In this document: piece by piece, positions 11,824 through 19,708 of the stretch
How positions within the stretch are numbered: the first letter of the stretch is position 1
Layout of the letters: each line of letters begins with the position of its first letter
Origin: Synechococcus sp. GreenBA-s
GTDB lineage: Bacteria; Cyanobacteriota; Cyanobacteriia; PCC-6307; Cyanobiaceae
Assembly: GCF_024345855.1 (NCBI RefSeq)
Contig: NZ_JAGQBX010000023.1
Span: forward strand, 1 to 39,117
Length of the DNA: 39,117 nt
Direction of reading: 5' to 3'
Made by a program: the position numbers and the translations under genes
The notes under the pieces: generated by a model
Seen by the model: the letters and a program-made list of their open reading frames with translations, nothing else
Database searches by the model: none
Told to the model about the DNA's origin: nothing

Positions 11824-12078
11824 GTGACATCCACTGATACGGCTGATACGGCGCCCGGCAGCACCGCACCCGGCAGCGATCCGGTGAGCCCCACCGACAC
11901 GCCGAAGGCGGGCTTCGTGGCCACCAGCCTCGAGGAGCTGCGCAAGGTCGTCTGGCCCAGCCGCCAGCAGCTGTTCAGCGAATCCCTGGCGGTGATCCTG
12001 ATGGTGACCCTCTCGGCCTTCGCCATCGCCGCCGTGGATCGCTTCTACAGCTGGGCCAACAGCCAGGTCTTCCGCTGA
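11824..12078 (+). CDS. secE: preprotein translocase subunit SecE
   Basis: This 84-residue protein has a Thr/Pro-rich N-terminus, then the SecE signature TSLEELRKVVWPSRQQLFSE and a single membrane helix (LAVILMVTLSAFAIAAVDRF). It belongs to the SecYEG channel of plasma and thylakoid membranes, and single-helix SecE is normal in cyanobacteria. GTG 11824 is chosen as start; GTG 11884 and an upstream extension to 11725 are open alternatives, but the extension is Pro/Arg-rich and not family-like. It lies directly upstream of nusG, the common bacterial secE-nusG-rplK-rplA order. A TAGGGT hexamer near 11712-11717 could be the -10 element of the operon promoter. Confidence 0.93.
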   Translation: MTSTDTADTAPGSTAPGSDPVSPTDTPKAGFVATSLEELRKVVWPSRQQLFSESLAVILMVTLSAFAIAAVDRFYSWANSQVFR

Positions 12079-12140
12079 GCCTGGTCCGCTCGCCCCGCCG
12101 TTCCCTTCCCCCTTCGTCCTCTTTCCCGCCGCCCCCGCCT

Positions 12141-12812
12141 GTGTCCGACGTCGACCTGACCACCACCGATCTCGCCTCCGCCGACGCCGGGACCGTGCTG
12201 GATCTGGCCGGCGCCGCGGCCCCCGAGGCCGGTGAGACCCCCCGGGCCCAGGTGGCCCGCTGGTACGCCGTGCAGGTGGCCTCCAGCTGCGAGAAGAAGG
12301 TGAAGGCCACCCTGGAGCAGCGGGCCGTGACCCTGGGCGTGGACAACCGCATCCTCGAGATCGAGATCCCCCAGACCCCCGCCGTCAAGATCAAGAAGGA
12401 CGGCAGCCGCCAGGGCACCGAGGAGAAGGTGTTCCCCGGCTACGTGCTGGTGCGCATGGTTCTCGATGAGGACACGATGATGGCCGTGCGCAGCACCCCC
12501 AACGTCATCAACTTCGTGGGTGCCGAGGACCGGCGCGCCACCGGCAAGGCCCGCGGCCACATCAAGCCCCGCCCCCTCAGCCGCCAGGAGGTCGATCGGA
12601 TCTTCAAGCGCGCCGCCGAGAAGAAGCCCGTGGTCAAGGTGGATCTGGCCGAGGGCGATCAGATCCTGGTCACCGCCGGCCCGTTCAAGGATTTCCAGGG
12701 CGAGGTGATCGAGGTGTCGGGCGAGCGCAGCAAGCTCAAGGCCCTGCTCTCGATCTTCGGCCGGGAAACCCCGGTGGAACTCGAGTTCTCCCAGATCAGC
12801 AAACAGAGCTGA
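12141..12812 (+). CDS. nusG: transcription termination/antitermination factor NusG
   Basis: GTG at 12141 starts a 223-residue protein with an acidic cyanobacterial N-terminal extension (about 35 residues), the NGN domain (ARWYAVQVASSCEKKVKATL, VFPGYVLVRMVLDEDTM, TPNVINFVG) and a C-terminal KOW domain (VDLAEGDQILVTAGPFKDF, RSKLKALLSIFGRETPVELE). NusG binds RNA polymerase, sets elongation and pausing, and links transcription to Rho or ribosomes. It follows secE by 62 bases and precedes rplK after a 136-base spacer containing three hairpins. All expected conserved segments are present, and nothing looks truncated. Confidence 0.97.
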   Translation: MSDVDLTTTDLASADAGTVLDLAGAAAPEAGETPRAQVARWYAVQVASSCEKKVKATLEQRAVTLGVDNRILEIEIPQTPAVKIKKDGSRQGTEEKVFPGYVLVRMVLDEDTMMAVRSTPNVINFVGAEDRRATGKARGHIKPRPLSRQEVDRIFKRAAEKKPVVKVDLAEGDQILVTAGPFKDFQGEVIEVSGERSKLKALLSIFGRETPVELEFSQISKQS

Positions 12813-12819
12813 TCCCCGC

Positions 12820-12926
12820 GGCCGCCTCCCTGCGGAGGGCGGCCCCAGGTGATTCCCCGCTTGCCGGGGAGCGCCGCACCGCCGCTGCCCTAGGTTCGGC
12901 GATCCGCAGATTCCCCATCCGGGGAA
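12820..12926 (+). promoter_or_regulatory. three consecutive hairpins in the nusG-rplK spacer
   Basis: Hairpin 1 (12820-12844) pairs ggccgcctcc with ggagggcggcc with one bulge. Hairpin 2 (12854-12870) pairs tccccg with cgggga. Hairpin 3 (12911-12926) pairs ttcccc with ggggaa and ends 22 bases before the rplK start. None is followed by a U-run, so they are not standard terminators. They could be processing sites, attenuators or an L1/L11 autoregulatory element. Their regular arrangement is directly visible; the function is inferred. Confidence 0.4.
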
Positions 12927-12948
12927 ACCCGTTCCGCAGCCCCAGCCG

Positions 12949-13374
12949 ATGGCCAAGAAAGTCGTAGCCGTGATCAAGCTGGCCCTCAACGCCGGCAAAG
13001 CCAACCCCGCGCCGCCGGTGGGTCCCGCCCTCGGTCAGCACGGCGTCAACATCATGGCGTTCTGCAAGGAGTACAACGCCCGTACGCAGGAGAAGGCCGG
13101 GTATGTGATCCCGGTGGAGATCTCGGTCTTCGAAGACCGCAGCTTCACCTTCATCACCAAGACCCCGCCCGCCTCCGTGCTGATCTCCAAGGCGGCCGGC
13201 ATCGAGAAGGGTGCCGCCACCTCCTCCAAGGGCGACGTCGGCGCCATCAGCCGCGCCCAGCTCGAGGAGATCGCCAAGACCAAGCTGCCCGACCTCAACA
13301 CCTCCAATCTCGAGGCGGCCCAGCGCATCATCGAAGGCACCGCCCGCAACATGGGCGTCGCCATCACCGACTGA
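12949..13374 (+). CDS. rplK: 50S ribosomal protein L11
   Basis: This 141-residue protein is full length. It shows the L11 N-terminal signature [20 protein letters not shown] with [14 protein letters not shown], and the C-terminal rRNA-binding domain with [14 protein letters not shown] and the ending [17 protein letters not shown]11 forms the GTPase-associated centre of the large subunit with 23S rRNA and the L10-L7/L12 stalk, and is needed for translation factor function. The start ATG 12949 fits the family exactly. It is part of the secE-nusG-rplK-rplA run, with 104 bases to rplA. Confidence 0.98.
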   Translation: MAKKVVAVIKLALNAGKANPAPPVGPALGQHGVNIMAFCKEYNARTQEKAGYVIPVEISVFEDRSFTFITKTPPASVLISKAAGIEKGAATSSKGDVGAISRAQLEEIAKTKLPDLNTSNLEAAQRIIEGTARNMGVAITD

Positions 13375-13478
13375 GCCCCATCGGCTGCCGGGCCATCCGC
13401 CTGGCCTGCCGCTGAGCTCCATCCCCGTCCACCCCACCGGGGGAGACCGACACCGGTCGCCCGCACCCCACTCCTGTC

Positions 13479-14186
13479 ATGCCCAAAATCTCCAAGCGCT
13501 TCAACGCCCTCACCAAGACGGTCGAAGACCGCACCTACGCCCCGCTGGAAGCGGTGGAACTGGTGAAGGCCAACGCCACGGCCAAGTTCGATGAGACCCT
13601 CGAGGCCCATGCCCGCCTCGGCATCGATCCCAAGTACACCGACCAGCAGCTGCGCACCACCGTGGCCCTGCCCCACGGCACCGGTCAGTCCATCCGCATC
13701 GCCGTGATCGCCCGCGGTGAGAAGGTGGCCGAGGCCAAGGCCGCCGGCGCCGACCTGGCCGGCGACGACGAGCTGGTGGAGACCATCGCCAAGGGCGAGA
13801 TGGAGTTCGACCTGCTGATCGCCACGCCGGACATGATGCCCAAGGTGGCCAAGCTGGGCCGGGTGCTCGGTCCCCGCGGCCTGATGCCGAACCCGAAGGC
13901 CGGCACCGTGACCACCGACCTGGCCGGTGCCATCAACGAGTTCAAGGCCGGCAAACTCGAGTTCCGTGCCGACCGCACCGGCATCGTGCACGTGCGCTTC
14001 GGCAAGGCCAGCTTCGATGCCGCCAATCTGCTGGACAACCTCAAGGCCCTGCAGGAGACCATCGACCGCAACAAGCCCAGCGGTGCCAAGGGTCGCTACT
14101 GGAAGAGCCTCTACATCACCTCCACCATGGGCCCCTCGGTGGAAGTGGATGTGGCCGCCCTGCAGGACATCAAGCAGGAGTCCTGA
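13479..14186 (+). CDS. rplA: 50S ribosomal protein L1
   Basis: The 235-residue protein shows L1 motifs throughout: [84 protein letters not shown] and [20 protein letters not shown]1 forms the mobile stalk at the E site and is an autogenous translational repressor of the L11-L1 mRNA in many bacteria. Length and both domains are normal. A strong intrinsic terminator lies 33 bases after the stop, which separates this unit from rplJ-rplL. The 104-base spacer before it contains short GC-rich hairpins that could be the L1 target, which is not shown here. Confidence 0.98.
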   Translation: MPKISKRFNALTKTVEDRTYAPLEAVELVKANATAKFDETLEAHARLGIDPKYTDQQLRTTVALPHGTGQSIRIAVIARGEKVAEAKAAGADLAGDDELVETIAKGEMEFDLLIATPDMMPKVAKLGRVLGPRGLMPNPKAGTVTTDLAGAINEFKAGKLEFRADRTGIVHVRFGKASFDAANLLDNLKALQETIDRNKPSGAKGRYWKSLYITSTMGPSVEVDVAALQDIKQES

Positions 14187-14218
14187 GCTCCGCCGGCCCT
14201 GCGTGCCGTGATCTCCAG

Positions 14219-14243
14219 GCCCCCGCTTCGGCGGGGGCTTTTT
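14219..14243 (+). terminator. intrinsic terminator after rplA
   Basis: GCCCCCGC, a TTCG tetraloop and GCGGGGGC (14219-14238) form an 8-bp perfect stem, followed by TTTTT. This is a textbook Rho-independent terminator placed 33 bases after the rplA stop. It should end the secE-nusG-rplK-rplA transcript, or part of it, before the L10 leader. Confidence 0.93.
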
Positions 14244-14260
14244 GTTGGCTTCTGCAGGCC

Positions 14261-14500
14261 GTGCTGTAGGTTGACCAACTGGCGAAAGCCAGAAGGGCAC
14301 GCGCCCTACCCAAGACAGCAGGTCAACCCTGGCAGCCGGTTCATCCGGATCGCCGGGTCGTAAATCCTGCCGAGGTGCACGCGACAGGTTTTGGCCCAGA
14401 CGGGGATTCCCCCGAACGGACGGAACAGGCCGCAGCCCTCGAGTGCCCAGCGCACTGGGGCTGCGTACCCCGCTTGTTCCCCCGATCCGTTCCACTCCCT
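14261..14500 (+). promoter_or_regulatory. rplJ 5' leader with L10-leader-like RNA fold
   Basis: GGTTGACC (14269-14276) pairs with GGTCAACC (14321-14328) to enclose a hairpin CTGGC-gaaa-GCCAG (14279-14292) and a second stem AGGGC/GCCCT (about 14294-14307). This is the layout of the L10 leader, in which the L10(L12) complex binds near a kink-turn and represses translation of rplJ-rplL. A further long stem, GCAGCCC around 14433 pairing with GGGCTGC around 14458, lies nearer the start codon and could act in the switch. The promoter should lie between the preceding terminator and 14265. Assignment is by eye and has not been tested against a covariance model. Confidence 0.68.
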
Positions 14501-15034
14501 ATGGGCCGCACGCTGGAGAGCAAGCAACAGATCGTCGAAGAGCTCAAGGGGCTCCTCGGTGAGGCCGAACTGGCGCTGGTCCTTGATTTCAAGGGCCTGT
14601 CCATCAAGGAGATGTCTGATCTGCGGACCCGTCTGCAGGCCAGCAACGGCGTGTGCAAGGTGACCAAAAACACCTTGATGCGCCGTGCCATTGATGGCAA
14701 CGACGCCTGGTCGAATCTCGATTCCCTGCTCACTGGCACCAACGCCTTCGTCCTGGTCAAGGGCGATGTCGGCGCTGCCGTGAAGGCCGTCCAGTCCTTC
14801 CAGAAGGACACGAAGAAGTCTGAGGTGAAGGGTGGCCTTTTCGAAGGCCAACTCCTCTCCCAGGCCGACATCAAGGCCATCGGGGACCTGCCCTCCAAGG
14901 AGGTGCTGCTGGCCCAGATCGCCGGTGCGATCAACGCCGTGGCCACCAAGGTTGCCGTGGGCATCAACGAGATTCCCTCCGGTCTTGCCCGGGCGCTCAA
15001 GCAGCACGCCGATGGCCAAGGCAGCGCCAACTGA
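14501..15034 (+). CDS. rplJ: 50S ribosomal protein L10
   Basis: ATG at 14501 begins [19 protein letters not shown], the normal L10 N-terminus; the frame is open further upstream through the leader but that part is not L10-like. The 177-residue product has the rRNA-binding N-terminal domain ([33 protein letters not shown]) and the C-terminal helix that carries L7/L12 dimers ([19 protein letters not shown]). It forms the base of the ribosomal stalk. It is probably autoregulated through the upstream leader and is followed by rplL after 74 bases. Confidence 0.97.
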   Translation: MGRTLESKQQIVEELKGLLGEAELALVLDFKGLSIKEMSDLRTRLQASNGVCKVTKNTLMRRAIDGNDAWSNLDSLLTGTNAFVLVKGDVGAAVKAVQSFQKDTKKSEVKGGLFEGQLLSQADIKAIGDLPSKEVLLAQIAGAINAVATKVAVGINEIPSGLARALKQHADGQGSAN

Positions 15035-15108
15035 GGCCTGCCCCATCCGTCGAGCCGCCCGAGCTCAACCGATCACTGTCCATACAGATCTGTTGCTGAT
15101 TCCCAACC

Positions 15109-15492
15109 ATGTCCGCTACCACTGACCAGATCCTCGAGCAGCTGAAGACCCTCTCCCTGCTGGAAGCTTCCGAGCTCGTCAAGCAGATCGAAGAGGCCTT
15201 CGGTGTGTCCGCCGCCGCTTCCGCCGGCGTCGTGATGGCCGCTGCTCCCGCCGCTGCCGCCGAGGCCGTTGAGGAGAAGACCGAATTCGACGCCATCCTC
15301 GATGGTTTCGATGCCGCCGCCAAGATCAAGGTGCTGAAGGCCGTCCGCGAGGCCACCGGCCTGGGTCTGGGCGAAGCCAAGGCCCTGGTGGAAGGTGCCC
15401 CCACCCCCATCAAGGAAGGCATCTCCAAGGCCGATGCCGAAGCCATCAAGAAGTCCGTGGAAGAGGCCGGCGGCAAGGTCACCATCAAGTGA
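15109..15492 (+). CDS. rplL: 50S ribosomal protein L7/L12
   Basis: This 127-residue acidic protein has the dimerising N-terminal domain ([20 protein letters not shown]), an Ala-rich hinge (about 37-55) and the factor-binding C-terminal domain ([43 protein letters not shown]). It forms multiple copies on L10 and recruits translation GTPases. The start ATG 15109 fits the family. A strong terminator follows 71 bases after the stop, so it ends the rplJ-rplL unit. Confidence 0.98.
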   Translation: MSATTDQILEQLKTLSLLEASELVKQIEEAFGVSAAASAGVVMAAAPAAAAEAVEEKTEFDAILDGFDAAAKIKVLKAVREATGLGLGEAKALVEGAPTPIKEGISKADAEAIKKSVEEAGGKVTIK

Positions 15493-15563
15493 TCGCCGCG
15501 GAGCGCCGCCGGCCCCCAGGGCCTGGTGGCGCTCCAGCTCCTTCCGGACCTTGGTCCCACCGA

Positions 15564-15590
15564 AGCCGGCCCCAGCGGGGCCGGCTTTTT
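15564..15590 (+). terminator. intrinsic terminator after rplL
   Basis: AGCCGGCCCC and GGGGCCGGCT form a 10-bp perfect stem around an AGC loop, followed by TTTTT. It lies about 70 bases after the rplL stop and ends the rplJL transcript. Confidence 0.94.
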
Positions 15591-15647
15591 GCTGCCAACC
15601 CTCCGCTGCCGATCCTCCAAGCAGAGCAACGCCAGGGGCCGCCGGAC

Positions 15648-15675
15648 AAAAAAAAGCCCCACCGAAGGCAGGGCT
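15648..15675 (-). terminator. intrinsic terminator on the minus strand
   Basis: Read on the minus strand, AGCCCTGC and GTGGGGCT flank a CTTC loop (with G-U pairs) and are followed by eight T. It terminates leftward transcription coming from the DUF3747 gene or from the small RNA candidate at 15745-15648. It faces the rplL terminator across about 57 bases. Confidence 0.85.
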
Positions 15676-15745
15676 CTGAGCCGGAACGCTTCTGGGAGTC
15701 TGTCCTCGTTTCGACCCCAGAAGTGGGTTCCGCACTCCTCACACG
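15648..15745 (-). ncRNA. putative structured small RNA (or 3' end of the DUF3747 mRNA)
   Basis: On the minus strand TATGGT (15756-15751) is a possible -10 element. The RNA that would start near 15745 begins GUGUGAGGAGUGCGGAAC and folds into one long hairpin, with GCGGAAC pairing with GTTCCG and inside it CTTCTGGG pairing with CCCAGAAG. The terminator with eight U follows. There is no good open frame with a ribosome site. The first 11 bases or so are the exact complement of ACUCCUCACAC, the invariant motif of the cyanobacterial small RNA Yfr1. No -35 element is seen, so processing from the DUF3747 transcript is equally possible. Confidence 0.38.
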
Positions 15746-15853
15746 CTGAGACCATAACCCGGGCTGCAGGGAGGGGGAAGGGGGAGGAGGGCCGCTGCCT
15801 GAACTGTCCTGGATGACTGGCCTGCAGGGGCTGGCCGGCGGTGCCCCGGCCCC

Positions 15854-16570
15854 TCACTCCCGGAAGGGGATCACCTGCAGCGGCACGGGACCGCTGGCCA
15901 GGGCCGTCTCCGAGAAGCCCGTGCTGGCATCGCCCGGCAGGCCGGGGGCCGTGGCGGGGCCGAGGCTCGCCCGGAGGCCGGTCTCGAAGCGGCTGCCGCT
16001 GCTGGCGGCGATCAGCTGCGCCAGGGGCGTGGCGTTGGCGAAGTAGACGTGGTTCAGGGTCTGGCGGCCGTAGACGCGCCGCTGCAGCTCCCAGCCTGGC
16101 TCCAGCGTCAGGCCCACGAAGCCATCACGGTCGCGCTGGTTCACGGTTCCCCGGCCCACCAGCAACTCGGTGGGGTTCTCCGGGGTCATGGCCAGCAGCT
16201 GCAGGGTGGTGCCCTGTTGGCTGAGCCGCAGCCGGTAGCCGCTGCCTAGATCCTGCTGGTCGACCCGCAGCGAATAGCCGTTGCTGTCCAGGTAGCGGCT
16301 GCAGATGCCCGTGTAGTCGAAGCGGTTCAGGGCCGGATCGATCAGGCCGTCGGCCCGGGGTTCCCAGCAGCGCGGCGTGGCGGCGATCTGCTCCAGCACC
16401 AGCAGGTTCCAGTCGCTGCGGCCCACCGGCCGGGCCAGCACCGCGAAGCGGGAGTTGTCGAGCGGGCGGCTATCGAACAGGGCGGCGGCCACGCCCCGAT
16501 CCTGGAGCGTCAGGCCAGCGCCGGCGGCCAGGGCGGAGAGCCCGAGCCACGGGAGGTAGGTTCGCTGCAT
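15854..16570 (-). CDS. secreted DUF3747-family protein
   Basis: This 238-residue protein has an N-terminal hydrophobic signal segment ([20 protein letters not shown]), then [36 protein letters not shown], a [20 protein letters not shown] segment and [20 protein letters not shown]. These are the recurring motifs of DUF3747, a family of cyanobacterial secreted proteins of unknown function, identified here from memory. Two Cys (in RCW and GIC) may form a disulphide. The protein should act outside the cytoplasm. It is divergent from rnhA with 50 bases between the starts, so the promoters overlap. Downstream lies the terminated hairpin region at 15745-15648. Confidence 0.85.
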   Translation of the reverse strand: MQRTYLPWLGLSALAAGAGLTLQDRGVAAALFDSRPLDNSRFAVLARPVGRSDWNLLVLEQIAATPRCWEPRADGLIDPALNRFDYTGICSRYLDSNGYSLRVDQQDLGSGYRLRLSQQGTTLQLLAMTPENPTELLVGRGTVNQRDRDGFVGLTLEPGWELQRRVYGRQTLNHVYFANATPLAQLIAASSGSRFETGLRASLGPATAPGLPGDASTGFSETALASGPVPLQVIPFRE

Positions 16571-16620
16571 GGGTCAGGCTCCAACGCGTCTCATTGTCAA
16601 CGGTTTGTACCGGATTTCGG

Positions 16621-17523
16621 ATGGCCAGCCCAGTGGCCACTGACCAGTCCGCCGCGCCGGCCCAGGCCCCGCGGGTGCTGGCGGCCGCCTGTGACGGCGC
16701 CTGCAGTGGCAATCCCGGCCCCGGCGGCTGGGGCTGCCTGCTGCGCTTCGAGGACGGCACGGTGCAGGAGTTCGGCGGCGCCGACCCGGCCACCACCAAC
16801 AACCGCATGGAGCTCACGGCCGCCCTGACGCTGCTGCAGAAGCTCAGGGAGCTGCCGCTCCACCCCGACCTGGCGATCCGCACCGACAGCAAGTATCTGA
16901 TCGACGGCTTCAGCAAGTGGATGCCGGGTTGGAAGCGCAAGGGCTGGCGCACGGCCTCCGGCGGCCCCGTGCTCAACCGCGACCTCTGGGAGGCGCTGGA
17001 TGCGGCCCGGCTGCCGGGGCTGCCCTTCCGCTACGTCAAGGGCCACAGCGGTGACCCCGACAACGACCGCTGCGACACCATCGCGGTGGCCTTCTCCAAG
17101 GGCGGCCGGCCCGCCCTGGCGGACGGAGCTCCTGGGGGCCAGCGCCCCACGGCACGGCGCACGGGGACCAGCCTGGCCGGAGCCGCCACGGCCGAGGCAA
17201 GTTCCACGGCCAAGGCCAGCCCCAAGGCCAAGACCAGCCCTGCCCCCCTTTCGCTTGAGGCGGTGGAGCCCGCCCCGCCAGCTCTGCAGCAGCTGTTGAC
17301 CCGCCTGGAGCTGGCGGACCGGCTGGCGGCCGGGGGCTACGGGCTCAGCCTGGTGGAACTGGCCCAGCTGGTGGAGATGCCGCTGCGCACCCTGGAGGCC
17401 CGCCAGGGTCCCTGGCCCTGGCGCGACTGGCGGGTGCTGCCCGCTGGCGAGGGCCGCTGGCGCCTGGAGCGCGAGGCGGCAGGATCGGGGCGCGCCACCA
17501 GTGAGGACCTGGCCCATGGCTGA
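16621..17523 (+). CDS. rnhA: ribonuclease HI with a cyanobacterial C-terminal extension
   Basis: ATG 16621 gives 300 residues. The N-terminal 160 are RNase HI, which cuts the RNA strand of RNA-DNA hybrids; the catalytic acidic set D25 ([16 protein letters not shown]), E64 ([10 protein letters not shown]), D89 ([10 protein letters not shown]) and D152 (NDRCD), plus H142 (YVKGHSGD), is complete. An Ala/Lys/Pro linker (about 165-220) leads to a C-terminal domain of about 70 residues ([35 protein letters not shown]) seen in cyanobacterial homologues but not in E. coli RNase HI. TTG 16594 is a possible earlier start. The stop overlaps the start of pyrD by 8 bases. Confidence 0.93.
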   Translation: MASPVATDQSAAPAQAPRVLAAACDGACSGNPGPGGWGCLLRFEDGTVQEFGGADPATTNNRMELTAALTLLQKLRELPLHPDLAIRTDSKYLIDGFSKWMPGWKRKGWRTASGGPVLNRDLWEALDAARLPGLPFRYVKGHSGDPDNDRCDTIAVAFSKGGRPALADGAPGGQRPTARRTGTSLAGAATAEASSTAKASPKAKTSPAPLSLEAVEPAPPALQQLLTRLELADRLAAGGYGLSLVELAQLVEMPLRTLEARQGPWPWRDWRVLPAGEGRWRLEREAAGSGRATSEDLAHG

Positions 17524-18673
17524 GGGCACCGGCAGCCTCTACCGCCGCTTCGTGGGCCCCCTGCTGGCGCAGGACGAGGGCGCCGATGCCGAGCAGCTCA
17601 GCCAGCTGACGCTGACGCTGCTGGGCCAGGCCTCGCTGCGGCGTGGCTGGCCGCTGGTGGCCGGCAGCCTGGCGGGCCTCGGCGCCGAGCTGCAGCGCCG
17701 CGATGTGCGCCTGGAGCAGACCCTGTTCGGCTGCCGCTTCCCCAACCCCGTGGGGCTGGCGGCGGGCTTCGACAAGAACGCCGTGGCGGCCGGCATCTGG
17801 CACCTGTTCGGCTTCGGCTTCGCCGAGCTGGGCACGGTCACCTGGCACGCGCAGCCCGGCAACCCCCGGCCCCGCCTGTTCCGCCTGGCGGCCGAGCGGG
17901 CGGCCCTGAACTGCATGGGCTTCAACAACGGCGGTGCCGTGGCGGCCCGCCGCACCCTGGAGCGCCAGGGTCTGCCGCCGGCGGGGCAGCGGCCGGCGGT
18001 GCTGGGGATCAACCTGGGCAAGTCGAAGGTCACGCCCCTGGAGCTTGCCGCCGACGACTACGCCTCCTCCCTGGAGCTGCTGGCGCCCCTGGCGGACTAC
18101 GCCGTGATCAATGTGAGTTCGCCGAACACGCCGGGGCTGCGGGAGCTGCAGGACGAGACCCAGCTGCGGCGCCTGGTGGAGCGGCTGCGGCGCCTGCCGG
18201 CCTGCCCGCCGCTGCTGGTGAAGATCGCGCCGGATCTGGAGGACGACGCCATCGACACCATCGCCCGCCTGGCCTACGAGGAGGGGCTGGCCGGGGTGAT
18301 CGCCGTGAACACCAGCCTCAACCGCCTGGGTCTGGAAGGCCGCCGCCTGGCCCAGACCGGTCGCACCCTGGCCGAGGAGGCCGGTGGCCTCAGCGGGGCG
18401 CCGCTGCGGGCCAGGGCCCTGGAGGTGATCCGTCGCCTGCGGGCCACGGCCGGCCCGTCCCTGCCCCTGATCGGTGTGGGCGGCATCGATTCGCCCCAGG
18501 CGGCCTGGGAGCGGATCGTGGCCGGCGCCTCGCTGGTGCAGCTCTACACGGGCTGGATCTACCGGGGCCCAGAGCTGGTGCCGGCGATCCTGGAGGGCCT
18601 GCTGGGCCAGCTCGATCAGCACGGCTTCCGCAGCATCGGCGAGGCGGTGGGCAGCGGAGCGCCTTGGCGCTGA
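17516..18673 (+). CDS. pyrD: dihydroorotate dehydrogenase (quinone), class 2
   Basis: The 385-residue protein oxidises dihydroorotate to orotate in pyrimidine synthesis, passing electrons to membrane quinone. An amphipathic N-terminal region (about 5-60) for membrane association precedes the FMN barrel, with [52 protein letters not shown], the catalytic Ser202 in [48 protein letters not shown] and [19 protein letters not shown] 17516 is the natural start; the frame extends only five codons further. It overlaps rnhA by 8 bases and is followed 30 bases later by pilM. Confidence 0.97.
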   Translation: MAEGTGSLYRRFVGPLLAQDEGADAEQLSQLTLTLLGQASLRRGWPLVAGSLAGLGAELQRRDVRLEQTLFGCRFPNPVGLAAGFDKNAVAAGIWHLFGFGFAELGTVTWHAQPGNPRPRLFRLAAERAALNCMGFNNGGAVAARRTLERQGLPPAGQRPAVLGINLGKSKVTPLELAADDYASSLELLAPLADYAVINVSSPNTPGLRELQDETQLRRLVERLRRLPACPPLLVKIAPDLEDDAIDTIARLAYEEGLAGVIAVNTSLNRLGLEGRRLAQTGRTLAEEAGGLSGAPLRARALEVIRRLRATAGPSLPLIGVGGIDSPQAAWERIVAGASLVQLYTGWIYRGPELVPAILEGLLGQLDQHGFRSIGEAVGSGAPWR

Positions 18674-18703
18674 GCGGCCCGGCCCGATACCCTGCGCACA
18701 CTT

Positions 18704-19708
18704 GTGTGGGATGAGGTCTTGGTCCTCTCCGGAGTCCAGGAGCAGTTGCAGGAGCGGCTGGCCCCGCTGAGGTCGTGGCTGTTCCCATCGATGGCCTATC
18801 TGGAGCTGGAGGACCGCTCGATCACCGTGCTGGCCGGCCAGCGCAGCGGCGGCGTCTTCCAGGCGGATCTGCTGGAGCGGGTGCCGCTGCCGGCCGGCCT
18901 GTGTGATCGGGGGGAGCCGCTGCGCCAGGAGGCGGTGGGGGATTTCATCGGCGATCTGCTGATCGAACGCGGCCTCAACGGGGCCCACGTGTGGGCCTGC
19001 CTACCGGCGGTCGCCAGCCAGTGGAAGCTGGTGCAGTGGCCTGGCGGGGAGTGGCCGGTGGATTCCGATGAGGTGCTGATCCGCCGGGGGGCCGATTCGG
19101 GCTTCCGCTTCCCGATCCAGGCGGCCTACATCCGTGAGATCCCGCTCGACACCAGCCTCACCGGTGGTGCCCCCACCTCCCTGGTGGTGGCGGTGCGCCA
19201 GTCGCTGCTGCAGGCCTGGATCGAGACGCTGGCCATCGCCGGGGTCGCGCTGGATGGGCTGGAGGCGGCCCAGGTCTGCTGGCTGCGGGCCCTGGAGCCG
19301 CTGCTGCGCCAGGCGCCGGCCAGCCAGCTGCAGGTGGTGCTCAGCCTGCAGGCTGAGGCCAGCCGGCTACTGCTGGTGCGCCGCGGCCTTCCGCTCTACG
19401 AGCACGCCTATCCAGCCGATGGCGGTCTTGCAGATCTGGCCGAGCAGCTGCGCCGTTGCATCGACTTCAACCAGCAGCAGGATTCCTCCGCTACCAGCGT
19501 GCGTCTGCTGCTGCATGGGGCCAAGGCCACGGGCGCCGTGGCCGAGCAGCTGGCCAGCCTGCTGCCCTGGCCGGTGGAACTGCTGGACCCGGTGGCCGAG
19601 GGCTGGATCCGCCTGCCGCCGGGTCTCGAGCCGGATGATCCTGCCGCACCGACCGGCGCGGGGCTGCTGCGGATCACTGGCCTGGCCCTGGCGGAGGCGG
19701 CGCGATGA
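18704..19708 (+). CDS. pilM: type IV pilus assembly protein PilM
   Basis: GTG at 18704 opens a 334-residue frame with the weakly conserved actin-like PilM fold of picocyanobacteria: MAYLELEDRSITVLAGQRSG (start of the fold, about residue 30), ALPAVAS-like strands, SLVVAVRQSLLQAWIETLAIAG and RCIDFNQQQDSS. PilM is cytoplasmic and binds the PilN N-terminus as part of the alignment complex. Identification depends strongly on the following pilN-pilO-pilQ genes. The start is uncertain: an inverted repeat CACAC-tt-GTGTG (18697-18708) overlaps the GTG, and ATG 18791 is also possible. CGATACCCT about 20 bases upstream may be a -10 element. The stop overlaps pilN by ATGA. Confidence 0.83.
   Translation: MWDEVLVLSGVQEQLQERLAPLRSWLFPSMAYLELEDRSITVLAGQRSGGVFQADLLERVPLPAGLCDRGEPLRQEAVGDFIGDLLIERGLNGAHVWACLPAVASQWKLVQWPGGEWPVDSDEVLIRRGADSGFRFPIQAAYIREIPLDTSLTGGAPTSLVVAVRQSLLQAWIETLAIAGVALDGLEAAQVCWLRALEPLLRQAPASQLQVVLSLQAEASRLLLVRRGLPLYEHAYPADGGLADLAEQLRRCIDFNQQQDSSATSVRLLLHGAKATGAVAEQLASLLPWPVELLDPVAEGWIRLPPGLEPDDPAAPTGAGLLRITGLALAEAAR

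Noticed and set aside
13035-14495. 486-codon minus-strand open frame over rplK and rplA
   Set aside because: Antisense shadow of two unmistakable ribosomal protein genes and a terminator.
15690-15760. Plus strand as a Yfr1 gene, because it contains ACTCCTCACAC
   Set aside because: Yfr1 needs a terminator hairpin with U-run directly after the motif; none is present on the plus strand, and Yfr1 normally lies next to guaB/trxA. The terminator is on the opposite strand.
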